A stretch of DNA of 6,771 nucleotides from Deltaproteobacteria bacterium (GTDB lineage: Bacteria > Desulfobacterota > Desulfobulbia > Desulfobulbales > BM004), in contig JAFDCT010000025.1 of assembly GCA_019312695.1 (NCBI GenBank), positions 1 through 6,771 of the forward strand. The letters run 5' to 3'. Numbering within the stretch: position 1 is the stretch's first letter; each line of letters starts with the position of its first letter. Positions 1-6,564 of this stretch are shown one piece after another. Under the pieces are notes generated by a model, which saw only the letters and a list, made by a program, of their open reading frames with translations, was not told the origin of the DNA and searched no databases. A program made the translations under genes and the position numbers.

Positions 1-2
1 AT

Positions 3-1766
3 TGGGGTGACACCCACCTGCATACCGGTCTCTCGGTTGATGCCGGCCTGTTCGGCTGCCGGTTGGGCCTGGAGGATGCCTACCGGTTTGCCCGTGGTGA
101 GCAGGTAACCGCCTCAACCGGACAGCCTGTAAAACTTTCCCGGCCCCTTGACTGGCTGGTGATCGCAGATCACTCAGATGGTATGGGACTGGTCAACGGA
201 CTGGCGGCAGCTTCGCCGGAGGTCATCCGGTTCGAACAGGGAGCACGATGGTCAAAGGGTCTGCAGGCTGGCGGCCAGACCGCTGTTGAGACAGCCCTTG
301 ATCTTATAACCACCTTTTCGCAGGGAAAGGTGGATCCTGAATTGCTTGGCATGTATTCACCGTGCTCAAAGATATATGCCTCGGTCTGGGAGAAAGTTGT
401 GGCGGCTGCCGAGGCTTATAATGATCCAGGCACTTTTACGACTCTTATCGGATTTGAATGGACCTCGCTGGTTGCCGGCAATAACCTGCACCGTAATGTC
501 ATTTTCCGGGATAATGAAAACAGGGCCGGGCAGGTGGTGCCCTATACCACCCAGGAGCCCATCGGCTCAACCGATCCCCTGAAACTTTATGAATGGATGA
601 CGAACTATGAGGCCAAGACAGGCGGTACTGTCCTGGCCCTGGCCCATAACGGCAACCTTTCCAACGGTATAATGTTCCCGCTTGATGCACAGTATACAGG
701 GCGCAAGCTTGATGCATTTTATGTTGAGCAGCGGGCCAGGTGGGAACCAATGTATGAGATTACCCAGATCAAAGGTGATGGCGAGGCACATCCGTTCCTT
801 TCACCGGACGACGAATTTGCTGATTATGAGACCTGGGATGCCGGCAACCTTGATCTGAGCGAAGCAAAAAAGAAAGAAATGTTGCAGTATGAATACGGCC
901 GTGAGGCGCTAAAGAACGGTTTGTTGCTGGAGGCGCGTCTTGGCACCAACCCATATAAATTTGGTCTTGTCGGTTCCACTGACAGCCATACCGGGCTGGC
1001 CACGGCAGAGGAGGATAATTTTTTTGGCAAGCATTCCGGTTCGGAACCCTCTCCAAGCCGTATGTCTCATCCTTTTACAGAGACAAGGCAGGGTAAATTT
1101 GATGGCTGGCAGACTGTAGCCTCCGGTCTCGCTGCTGTCTGGGCAAAAGAAAATACCCGCAAAGCCATCTTTGATGCCATGGCGCGGCGCGAGGTTTACG
1201 GAACCACTGGACCGCGCATGATGATTCGCTTCTTTGGCGGCTGGGGTTTTACTTTAGAAGATCTCAACAGTCGTCGTCCAGCTTTTCAGGGGTATGAAAA
1301 AGGTGTTCCCATGGGCGGTGATCTCTCTGCCCGTAAAGATGACAAAGCACCAACCTTCATGGTTTACTCTCTCCGCGATCCCATCGGCGCAAATCTTGAC
1401 CGCATCCAGATTATTAAGGGATGGCTTGACGCCAACGGCAAAACCCACGAGAGGATCTATGATGTCGCTTGGTCAGGCAGCCGCAAGCCGGACAAGGATG
1501 GAAAGATACCCCCGGTGGGAAATACCGTGGATATTAAAAACGCCACCTGGATCAACAGTATAGGAGCTTCCGAACTTGGAACGGTATGGACCGATCCGGA
1601 TTTCAATCCTCAGGAAAGAGCCTTCTATTATGCGAGGGTGATCGAGATCCCTACGCCACGCTGGATCGTCTACGATGCTTTGCGGTTCGGCGTCGAGATC
1701 CCGGAGGGTGCTGAAACGATCCACCAGGAAAGGGCTTACACCTCGCCGATCTGGTATACACCGTGA
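3..1766 (+). CDS. DUF3604 family PHP-like metal-dependent protein, 5' end outside window
   Basis: The open frame runs in from the left edge (first full codon at base 3), so the N-terminus is missing. A TTG at 63 is only an internal codon, because the 20 codons before it already encode a family motif. Counting from base 3, 587 residues are visible. Putative metal ligands of the PHP-like fold are in order: GDTHLHT (residues 2-8), DHSD (56-59), FEWTS (151-155), NLHRN (161-165), AHNGN (214-218), EITQIKG plus a later His (252-263) and GSTDSHTG (324-331). These match DUF3604, a family of large, often exported proteins whose reaction is not established; hydrolysis of a phosphoester or another bond is inferred from the PHP resemblance only. 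The stop is TGA at 1764. The lost part should be the short N-terminal segment, probably with a signal peptide. A strong terminator follows 88 bases downstream, so it may be transcribed separately from the next operon. Confidence 0.9.
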   Translation, partial: WGDTHLHTGLSVDAGLFGCRLGLEDAYRFARGEQVTASTGQPVKLSRPLDWLVIADHSDGMGLVNGLAAASPEVIRFEQGARWSKGLQAGGQTAVETALDLITTFSQGKVDPELLGMYSPCSKIYASVWEKVVAAAEAYNDPGTFTTLIGFEWTSLVAGNNLHRNVIFRDNENRAGQVVPYTTQEPIGSTDPLKLYEWMTNYEAKTGGTVLALAHNGNLSNGIMFPLDAQYTGRKLDAFYVEQRARWEPMYEITQIKGDGEAHPFLSPDDEFADYETWDAGNLDLSEAKKKEMLQYEYGREALKNGLLLEARLGTNPYKFGLVGSTDSHTGLATAEEDNFFGKHSGSEPSPSRMSHPFTETRQGKFDGWQTVASGLAAVWAKENTRKAIFDAMARREVYGTTGPRMMIRFFGGWGFTLEDLNSRRPAFQGYEKGVPMGGDLSARKDDKAPTFMVYSLRDPIGANLDRIQIIKGWLDANGKTHERIYDVAWSGSRKPDKDGKIPPVGNTVDIKNATWINSIGASELGTVWTDPDFNPQERAFYYARVIEIPTPRWIVYDALRFGVEIPEGAETIHQERAYTSPIWYTP

Positions 1767-1779
1767 CACTTAATTTAAA

Positions 1780-1802
1780 ATGTAAAATGGGGAATGTAAA
1801 AT
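1780..1802. repeat. 9-bp direct repeat upstream of the operon
   Basis: ATGTAAAAT occurs at 1780-1788 and again at 1794-1802, 14 bases apart start to start, just upstream of the candidate operator and promoter. The spacing is not a clean helical turn. It could be a tandem protein-binding site or chance in AT-rich DNA. Confidence 0.4.
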
Positions 1803-1816
1803 TTGAAGGTTCAAAT
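1801..1816. promoter_or_regulatory. Perfect palindrome, candidate operator
   Basis: ATTTGAA-GG-TTCAAAT is a perfect 7-bp inverted repeat with a 2-base centre. It covers the candidate -35 element (TTGAAG, 1803-1808) of the promoter whose -10 is at 1825-1830. That placement suits a repressor binding as a dimer. No known regulator box is recognised with certainty. Confidence 0.5.
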
Positions 1817-1830
1817 CTTACGTTTATAAT
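1803..1830 (+). promoter_or_regulatory. Candidate sigma70 promoter for the PPIase-HupE operon
   Basis: TTGAAG (1803-1808) and a perfect TATAAT (1825-1830) are separated by 16 bases. Initiation would fall near 1837, giving a leader of about 77 bases that contains the terminator hairpin at 1854-1889 before the ATG at 1914. A second possible pair is TTGACA (1851-1856) and TATCCT (1875-1880) with an 18-base spacer. That pair overlaps the hairpin itself and would start transcription past it. Sequence alone cannot decide which is used. Confidence 0.5.
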
Positions 1831-1853
1831 TTAAAGTTTTACCTCAAAAGTTG

Positions 1854-1889
1854 ACACGGGGATGCGGAATGCCGTATCCTCGTGTTTTT
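1854..1889 (+). terminator. Strong intrinsic terminator (or attenuator)
   Basis: Bases 1855-1867 pair with 1872-1884 over 13 base pairs, including two G-T wobbles, around the tetraloop AATG. An A-T pair can extend the base of the stem. TTTTT follows directly at 1885-1889, then G and TTT. It lies 88 bases after the DUF3604 stop and ends only 24 bases before the next start codon. It most simply terminates the DUF3604 transcript. If the TATAAT promoter at 1825 is used, it would also sit in the leader of the downstream operon. Confidence 0.85.
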
Positions 1890-1913
1890 GTTTGTCATCA
1901 AAGGTAAATTTAC

Positions 1914-2789
1914 ATGAAAAAAATTTTAAGGGATCCGCTGCTGCATTTCCTGCTTATCGGGGCTGCGTTTTTCCTTGTTTTCGGGCTTATGAAAGCGCCG
2001 GTCGGTAACGAGGAGAACAGGATTGTCATTACCACGGGAGATATTGAATCACTGCAGGCGAATTTTGCCCGCACCTGGCAGAGGCTACCCAGTGATAGTG
2101 AACTTTCCGGTCTCATAGAAGATAAGATCCGTGACGAGATCGCTTTTCGTGAAGCAGCTGCCATGGGGCTTGACCAGGATGATGCGGTAATCCGCCGCAG
2201 GATGCGTATGAAGATGGAACTCCTTATGGAAGATATTGCGGGCCTTTCGCCGCCTTCGGAAGAGGAGCTTGCAGCCTTTCTCCTGGAGCAGCGTGATTCT
2301 TTTCACCAGGAGCCGCAGGTGTCATTCAAACAGGTCTATCTGAACAGTGATAAACGGGGTGCTGGAGTGAGTGAGGCAGCGCGGAAAATGCTGGCAGAAC
2401 TGGCTAAAGCAGGTCCAGGTGCAGATCCAGAAATTTACAGTGACCCGAACATGCTGCCCAATAATTTCCCCCTCAATTACATCAGTGACTTTGAAAAACT
2501 TTTCGGAGGATCATTTGCCACGGACCTGTTACAGGTTGAACCGGGAAAATGGGCCGGACCGGTAAGGTCCAGTTACGGTCTGCACCTGGTTTTTGTATGG
2601 GAGCGGATCGCGGGGCGAGACCCTGAACTTGCTGAGGTGCGTGACGAAGTTGAACGGGAATGGACCGCACAAAGGCGCCGGGAATTCAAGGAGGAAACCT
2701 ATAAGAAACTGCGGGAACGATACACAATAGTTATTGAAGAGCAAAAGCCACAGACTGATGATAATAAGATTTCAACAAGGAGCAAATGA
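1914..2789 (+). CDS. Membrane-anchored parvulin/SurA-like peptidyl-prolyl isomerase family protein
   Basis: This 291-residue protein has a short basic N-terminus and one hydrophobic anchor (about residues 11-27), so the rest should face the periplasm. Residues about 43-115 are a charged, helical SurA/PpiC-like chaperone segment. Residues about 132-235 fit a parvulin (PpiC/rotamase) domain, with the pattern FGGSF (197-201), VEPGKWAGPVRSSYGLH (208-224) and a charged helical tail. The usual first catalytic His of parvulins (in an HIL-type strand) appears to be Gln140 in SFKQVYL, while the later His in YGLHLV (His224) is kept. Isomerase activity may therefore be weak or lost, leaving a chaperone role. 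AAGG at 1901-1904 lies 9 bases before the ATG. The stop overlaps the next gene's start as ATGA. It is the first gene of the operon and plausibly helps fold the exported parts of the three membrane proteins that follow; that role is inference. Confidence 0.85.
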   Translation: MKKILRDPLLHFLLIGAAFFLVFGLMKAPVGNEENRIVITTGDIESLQANFARTWQRLPSDSELSGLIEDKIRDEIAFREAAAMGLDQDDAVIRRRMRMKMELLMEDIAGLSPPSEEELAAFLLEQRDSFHQEPQVSFKQVYLNSDKRGAGVSEAARKMLAELAKAGPGADPEIYSDPNMLPNNFPLNYISDFEKLFGGSFATDLLQVEPGKWAGPVRSSYGLHLVFVWERIAGRDPELAEVRDEVEREWTAQRRREFKEETYKKLRERYTIVIEEQKPQTDDNKISTRSK

Positions 2790-3796
2790 TGCGGTCCAGT
2801 CTTGTTGTGATTATTGTTCTGATCAGTGGGTTTCTTTTTGGAACAGCAGCGGCCCATGAAAGCCAGCCCGGATCACTTGAGATAAAGCAGTTGACCCGAG
2901 ACCGCTATGACATTACCTGGCGGGCCCCCATCTATTACGGCAAGCCACACCCGGCCCAGCTGCAGTTACCGCAAGACTGGCAAACCATCGGTCAGCCCAC
3001 TGAGAGGCGCAGGGTTGATGCCACAGTGTTTCACCGGGTCATCTCAACGGGTGGAAAAAGCATAGAGGGAAAGATTATCCGGTTCCCGGGTCTTGAGGCA
3101 ACCATTACAGACGTCTTTGTCCGGCTTACAAGGCTTGACGGCACCGTGATGATCACGGTAGCCCGACCCACAAAAACCTGGGCCGAACTGCGGGGGGAGC
3201 GGCCCTGGCATGCTACGGCAGGTGAGTATCTGGGGCTTGGCTTCCACCACATCCTGATGGGTGTTGACCATCTGCTTTTTGTCCTGGGCCTTTTGCTTAT
3301 AGTGAAGGGCAGGATGATGCTGTTAAAAACCATAACATCCTTTACCGTGGCCCATTCCATCACCCTGGCCATTGCCACCCTGGGATATGCCAAGGCGCCA
3401 TTGCCGCCTCTCAACGCTGCCATTGCTTTATCCATACTGTTCCTGGGCCCGGAGGTAGTAAGATCACGGCAAGGCGAGACCAGTCTGACCATAAGATTTC
3501 CCTGGCTGGTTGCCTTTGCCTTCGGGCTGCTGCACGGATTCGGTTTTGCCAGCGGCCTGTCCACCACCGGCATGCCCAAAGCTGAGTTGCCCTGGGCTCT
3601 TCTCTGGTTTAACGTGGGGGTGGAACTGGGCCAGCTGGTTTTTGTTTTTCTGGCCCTGGTCCTGGCCTGGTCTTTCAGGGCCCTTGAGATCCGCTGGCCG
3701 CGCTGGGCCCAGGCCCTTCCCGGCTATACAGTGGGCAGCCTCGGTGCCTACTGGACTATCCAAAGAACTGTCATTCTAATGGGAGGACTTTTTTAA
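2786..3796 (+). CDS. HupE/UreJ-type membrane protein, long form with N-terminal extracytoplasmic domain
   Basis: The protein is 336 residues. A signal peptide (1-23, ending GTAAA) is followed by HESQPG, then an extracytoplasmic beta-rich region to about residue 140, then about six membrane segments. The membrane half carries the family signature HHILMGVDHLLF (154-165), plus TVAHS (His190), GLLHGFGFASG (His250) and NVGVELGQ (Glu280). This is the HupE_UreJ_2 type, longer than classical HupE (about 200 residues). HupE/UreJ proteins studied elsewhere are nickel permeases serving hydrogenase or urease. The metal here is unknown and no such enzyme is in the window. AAGGAG at 2777-2782 is 3 bases from the ATG at 2786 and 6 bases from a second ATG at 2789, so 2789 may be the real start. 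Either start overlaps the upstream stop, implying translational coupling. Confidence 0.88.
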   Translation: MMRSSLVVIIVLISGFLFGTAAAHESQPGSLEIKQLTRDRYDITWRAPIYYGKPHPAQLQLPQDWQTIGQPTERRRVDATVFHRVISTGGKSIEGKIIRFPGLEATITDVFVRLTRLDGTVMITVARPTKTWAELRGERPWHATAGEYLGLGFHHILMGVDHLLFVLGLLLIVKGRMMLLKTITSFTVAHSITLAIATLGYAKAPLPPLNAAIALSILFLGPEVVRSRQGETSLTIRFPWLVAFAFGLLHGFGFASGLSTTGMPKAELPWALLWFNVGVELGQLVFVFLALVLAWSFRALEIRWPRWAQALPGYTVGSLGAYWTIQRTVILMGGLF

Positions 3797-4407
3797 TGAA
3801 AAAAAAATCTGCTCACATGCATTTTATTTTCTGGCTCCTGCTATTCGCTCTTTTCTTTGCTTGGCCGGCATCGGTCCTGGCCCATGTGGAACAGGGACAG
3901 GCAATTGGTTTTATCACCGGTCTGGAGCATCCCTGGTCAGGGCTTGACCATGTTCTGGCCATGATTGCGGTGGGGTTGTGGGGGGCACAGCTCGGCAACC
4001 CGGCCCTGTGGATACTTCCTGTCACCTTTCCCATGGTAATGTCACTGGGTGCCATGATGGGACTGCTGGGCATCCCGCTGCCCGGCATAGAGATTGGCAT
4101 TGCCGTATCGGCCATCCTCCTGGGAGGGATGGTTCTGGGAGAGGTTAGACCTAAACTCTACATTGCAGCGATGCTGGTTGGATTTTTTGCAATATTTCAC
4201 GGACACGCCCATGGTACAGAACTTCCTGCCGGGCAGAGCGGTCTTCTTTACAGCATGGGATTTGTCATTGCCACTGGTGTTTTACATGGCATTGGCATCC
4301 TCATGGGCACGATCCATCGCTGGCCGGCTGGCAAGCTGGCCCTGCGCGGAGCCGGGGCTTTTATCGCAGCCATGGGGTTTGTCTTTTTATGGCAGGCTGT
4401 GGCATGA
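3796..4407 (+). CDS. hupE: HupE/UreJ family protein, classical metal permease form
   Basis: The protein is 203 residues, the usual HupE length. A signal peptide (about 1-29, ending SVLA) is followed by HVEQGQ. The HupE signature is intact: HPWSGLDHVLAM (45-56, with His45, Asp51, His52). A His cluster FHGHAHG lies at 134-140 and LHGIG at 163-167. About six membrane helices are visible. Characterised HupE proteins (for example from Rhizobium) move Ni2+ across the inner membrane by facilitated diffusion, and the conserved His/Asp residues are needed for this. Nickel is therefore the first guess, but specificity cannot be read from sequence. The start is fixed by the TAATG overlap with the upstream stop and by GGGAGG at 3781-3786, nine bases before the ATG. 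The stop overlaps the next start as ATGA. No hydrogenase or urease genes are adjacent, so the symbol marks family membership only. Confidence 0.87.
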   Translation: MKKKSAHMHFIFWLLLFALFFAWPASVLAHVEQGQAIGFITGLEHPWSGLDHVLAMIAVGLWGAQLGNPALWILPVTFPMVMSLGAMMGLLGIPLPGIEIGIAVSAILLGGMVLGEVRPKLYIAAMLVGFFAIFHGHAHGTELPAGQSGLLYSMGFVIATGVLHGIGILMGTIHRWPAGKLALRGAGAFIAAMGFVFLWQAVA

Positions 4408-5018
4408 GAAGAACTTTATTCAATAACATGCTGTTTTTATTAGGCGTTATTGTTTCAGCGGCCCTGCTTTTACCCGCCAAGGCAGCGGCCCACCTGGTCA
4501 CCACCGGCATGGGCCCGGTCTATGACGGCATAGGTCACCTGCTGCTGACACCCGAAGACCTGGTGCCGGCCATTGCTATGGCACTCTATGCCGGTCTGCG
4601 GGGCAGGGCACCTGGCAGGCAAGCCCTGTTCTACTTTCCTCTTGCCTGGCTTCTGGGAGGATTTATTGGCCTGGGAGCAGAAATCATGCCCTCTTTTCCT
4701 CTAACGGCCATCTCATTTCTTCTTGTCGGCATACTTATCGCTGCTGACCTGCGGCTGCCCGCCCATGTGTTTGCCGGGCTGGCTGCAGCAGTCGGTATCA
4801 TGCATGGCTTTTTAAACGGCATTGCCCTTAAAACCGGACCGGGCGGCCTGGGTCTGTTAGGCATAATGGCAGCTCTGTTCGTAATAGTTGCGATCATTTC
4901 AGCGTGTATCGTTTCGCTGAAGCCCCCCTGGACCAGGATCGTTGTCCGGGTTGCCGGCAGCTGGGTGGCTGCCATGGGACTTCTCATGATCGGTTGGTTC
5001 TTCCGGGGCCAGGGCTGA
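4404..5018 (+). CDS. Divergent HupE/UreJ-like membrane protein
   Basis: The protein is 204 residues from the ATG at 4404, preferred because it overlaps the upstream stop as ATGA and gives a normal signal peptide (MRRTLFNNM, hydrophobic core, ending AKAAA). An in-frame ATG at 4389 would add five residues lying inside the preceding gene. After the signal comes HLVTTGMGPVYDGIGHLLLTP. This resembles the HupE metal motif but is degenerate: Asp41 and His45 can be placed, and the HPxxGxDH pattern is lost. His134 in GIMHGFLNG matches the conserved later His of its two neighbours. About six membrane segments follow. Overall layout, length and the shared Ala-His signal junction mark it as a paralogue of the two upstream genes. 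It may form part of a hetero-oligomer or have a different metal preference. It is the last gene of the operon. Confidence 0.8.
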   Translation: MRRTLFNNMLFLLGVIVSAALLLPAKAAAHLVTTGMGPVYDGIGHLLLTPEDLVPAIAMALYAGLRGRAPGRQALFYFPLAWLLGGFIGLGAEIMPSFPLTAISFLLVGILIAADLRLPAHVFAGLAAAVGIMHGFLNGIALKTGPGGLGLLGIMAALFVIVAIISACIVSLKPPWTRIVVRVAGSWVAAMGLLMIGWFFRGQG

Positions 5019-5118
5019 AAAAAACTGATTTATTCCAGGATTATATCTCAGCGAAGGAATCAATAGATTCTGTTATCTGCTTTGCAGATCTCACCTTAGT
5101 GTAAAAAGGCAATACGAA

Positions 5119-5149
5119 AACCCCCGTCAGCATTGTGGCAGCGGGGGTT
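5119..5149 (-). terminator. Intrinsic terminator, best on the minus strand, possibly bidirectional
   Basis: AACCCCCG (5119-5126) pairs perfectly with CGGGGGTT (5142-5149) over a 15-base loop. Read on the minus strand, the stem ends in GGGGGTTTTCGTATT, giving a modest T tract; this suits the end of the globin-PsiE transcript. Read on the plus strand only TT then GATT follows, so termination of the HupE operon here is weaker but possible. Confidence 0.65.
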
Positions 5150-5170
5150 GATTGTAACAGTATAGAAAGT

Positions 5171-5212
5171 TAATTCATATACCAAGCTGCCCGGTTTGCA
5201 TTTTATGAATTA
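5171..5212. repeat. 9-bp perfect inverted repeat enclosing a second stem
   Basis: TAATTCATA (5171-5179) and TATGAATTA (5204-5212) are perfect inverted copies. Between them CAAGC (5183-5187) can pair with GTTTG (5194-5198) using one wobble, giving a 42-base two-stem structure. It lies in the 3' flank of both convergent genes and is not followed by a T run, so it is not a typical terminator. Confidence 0.5.
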
Positions 5213-5219
5213 CGGAGCT

Positions 5220-5245
5220 GGAGGAAACTCAACTACTGTTTCTCC
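5220..5245. repeat. Bulged hairpin downstream of the globin-PsiE stop
   Basis: GGAGGAAAC (5220-5228) pairs with GTTTCTCC (5238-5245) with one bulged G and a 9-base loop. It lies 45 bases past the minus-strand stop codon and has no T tract. It may be a 3'-end stabilising structure of the minus transcript. Confidence 0.4.
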
Positions 5246-5289
5246 TGACAGAATTTGGTAAAGTCACAAGAAATGTAAACCGCATATGT

Positions 5290-6189
5290 TTATGACTCTT
5301 TTACGTCTTCCCTTTTTGCTACAAGGTAATAAACAATACCTAAAATCAATAACCCCACGAGCAACAGAACAAAAGTCATGGGATCTTCATATTTAAAACT
5401 CGCCACAAAAATTTTCCTGATAAAGGCCACCAGCGCAAGTTCTATGAATATCCGCACTCGGAATTTGTCTCCCTGGAGATGGGCAATTTCATTATGCAGC
5501 AGTTCAATCATCATCCAGAGCAAAAGAAGAGAGCCAAGTGCTTTGATGATTCCGTATTCAAGTTTACCTGTTACTGCCTCGACAAGATCAAAGCCGAGCA
5601 GGCCGACAACCACTCCAGCCATGAGCAAAAGACAGATCATGAGTACGAGATTCATACCATGGAGAAGTCTTTCAGAAAAAAAAATAACCTTTGATTCCAG
5701 GGCATGAGAAAGAAAAACCTTGTTAAATTTTTCCTCCTGGTATGAGCTGGTCAGAACAGAAAGGTTTAAGTCAATGGCCTTATGCAGAGTGGTTAAAAGC
5801 TCCTCTTGCACAACTCCATCCCTGACTTCTGCAGCTACTATCCTTCTGCAGGCCTCTCGAACAAAATGCATTGCAGCGTTTACGTAAATGCTTTTGAGCT
5901 TAATTTTTACGTGAACTTTGCCTATCCTCTGTAATCGCTGAAGATGTCGGTTGTCGTAGTTAGCATTGAATAAATCATCCAACCACTGCTTAAAAGTTAC
6001 TTTGCGACGCTCTTTAGCCTCATCTGTCTTGAAATAAGAGGCGGTTTCTGGGTTTTGAATAAGATATTCGTAAAAGTCGTCTGCAAGCTGATCAGAGGCA
6101 GGGAGAATTATCTCTCCAAGTTTGGCAAGGTTATCCTGGTCTTCTGGAGTGAAAAAGAATTGTCGTCGCACAGCATTAATTGTTTCCAT
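5290..6189 (-). CDS. Protoglobin (sensor globin) fused to PsiE-type membrane domain
   Basis: The protein is 299 residues with two clear parts. Residues about 8-150 match the protoglobin/globin-coupled-sensor fold: FTPEDQDNLAKLG (13-25), DDFYEYLIQNPETASYF (37-53), then RIGKVHVKIKL (88-98), where His93 is the expected proximal heme ligand. Tyr40 may be the distal tyrosine, though this is uncertain. Residues about 175-292 form four membrane helices (about 179-200, 213-231, 247-264, 271-290) with the PsiE hallmark LLWMMIELLHNEI and GDKFRVRIFIELALVAFIRKI between helices 2 and 3. PsiE was first known as a phosphate-starvation-inducible membrane protein and its molecular function is unknown. The fusion suggests heme-based O2, NO or CO sensing on the cytoplasmic side signalling to the membrane domain (inference). 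GAAGG lies 4 bases before the ATG. The gene has its own promoter-like sequence upstream and converges on the HupE operon. Confidence 0.9.
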   Translation of the reverse strand: METINAVRRQFFFTPEDQDNLAKLGEIILPASDQLADDFYEYLIQNPETASYFKTDEAKERRKVTFKQWLDDLFNANYDNRHLQRLQRIGKVHVKIKLKSIYVNAAMHFVREACRRIVAAEVRDGVVQEELLTTLHKAIDLNLSVLTSSYQEEKFNKVFLSHALESKVIFFSERLLHGMNLVLMICLLLMAGVVVGLLGFDLVEAVTGKLEYGIIKALGSLLLLWMMIELLHNEIAHLQGDKFRVRIFIELALVAFIRKIFVASFKYEDPMTFVLLLVGLLILGIVYYLVAKREDVKES

Positions 6190-6209
6190 GGCACCTTCGG
6201 CTCCGGTAT

Positions 6210-6229
6210 CTGTTAGACATTGTCAACAG
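6210..6229. promoter_or_regulatory. Dyad in the leader of the globin-PsiE gene
   Basis: CTGTT-A-GACA (6210-6219) mirrors TGTC-AACAG (6221-6229) around T6220, a 9-bp dyad with one bulged A. It lies 20 bases upstream of the minus-strand ATG, between the inferred transcription start and the gene. It could be an operator or an RNA hairpin near the ribosome binding site. TTGACA within it has no fitting -10. Confidence 0.45.
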
Positions 6230-6281
6230 GGATTTGTAAAAAAGGTGGCCTTATGACCCATACCTGACTGAACCTTCTTAT

Positions 6282-6311
6282 TCTATACTAGGAGAACAGA
6301 GATTGTGTCAA
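6282..6311 (-). promoter_or_regulatory. Sigma70-like promoter of the globin-PsiE gene
   Basis: On the minus strand a perfect TTGACA (6311 to 6306) is followed after 18 bases by TATAGA (6287 to 6282, four of six consensus matches). Transcription would start near 6275, giving a leader of about 85 bases that contains the dyad at 6210-6229. No convincing Pho box, as known for E. coli psiE, was found. Confidence 0.55.
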
Positions 6312-6564
6312 AAATTAATATCTCTTGTCATAATCTTAACTTCTTCAGCTGAGATTACGGGTTACGATGTATCCCTGGTGGGTCAAAATTCCGGCCCTAA
6401 TCGAGGCAAAGAATTTTCACCAGGAAAAAACTTTCTATCAATACTTCTGGGGTTGGGACGTGGTTGTGTGAAGGTCAAAAACCACTGAGAAAAGGCAAGT
6501 AACATATTAGATGTATTCAATTTTTCAAAAAGGTTTCCAGGGCTGAAAGTATCAACATACATAG
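6312..6564. other. Gene-free stretch
   Basis: No convincing gene on either strand. A plus-strand frame from TTG 6303 to 6488 has AGGAG eight bases upstream, but its 61-residue product has no recognisable family. The word GTCAAAA recurs at 6307, 6382 and 6474. The piece around 6378-6402 (GGTGGGTCAAAATTCCGG) recalls flanks of some insertion sequences, but no terminal repeats or transposase are seen. Confidence 0.45.

Larger units (their letters stand above)
5019..5289. other. Intergenic region between convergent genes, rich in inverted repeats
   Basis: No reading frame of useful length is visible. The region contains a short hairpin (5075-5089, ATCTGC-TTT-GCAGAT), the terminator at 5119-5149, a larger two-stem structure (5171-5212) and a bulged hairpin (5220-5245). 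All lie in the shared 3' region of the HupE operon and the minus-strand globin gene. Confidence 0.6.

Noticed and set aside
63..65. TTG at base 63 as the start of the DUF3604 gene
   Set aside because: The frame stays open to the left edge and the upstream codons encode the conserved GDTHLHT metal motif, so the true start is outside the window.
3031..3579. 182-residue minus-strand frame inside the long HupE gene
   Set aside because: Antisense shadow of a well-supported membrane protein gene; its translation is Pro/Ser/Arg rich with no family match.
6221..6226. TTGACA on the minus strand close to the globin-PsiE ATG as a -35 element
   Set aside because: No acceptable -10 at 16-18 bases, and it would leave almost no leader. 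The pair at 6282-6311 fits better.
6378..6402. Possible insertion-sequence remnant (GGTGGGTCAAAATTCCGG)
   Set aside because: Resemblance to insertion-sequence flanks is from memory only; no inverted ends, target duplication or transposase fragment can be seen.
6303..6488. 61-residue plus-strand frame starting with TTG, AGGAG eight bases upstream
   Set aside because: Rare start codon, no recognisable domain, low-complexity ending, and its start overlaps the minus-strand promoter. Kept only as a weak possibility.
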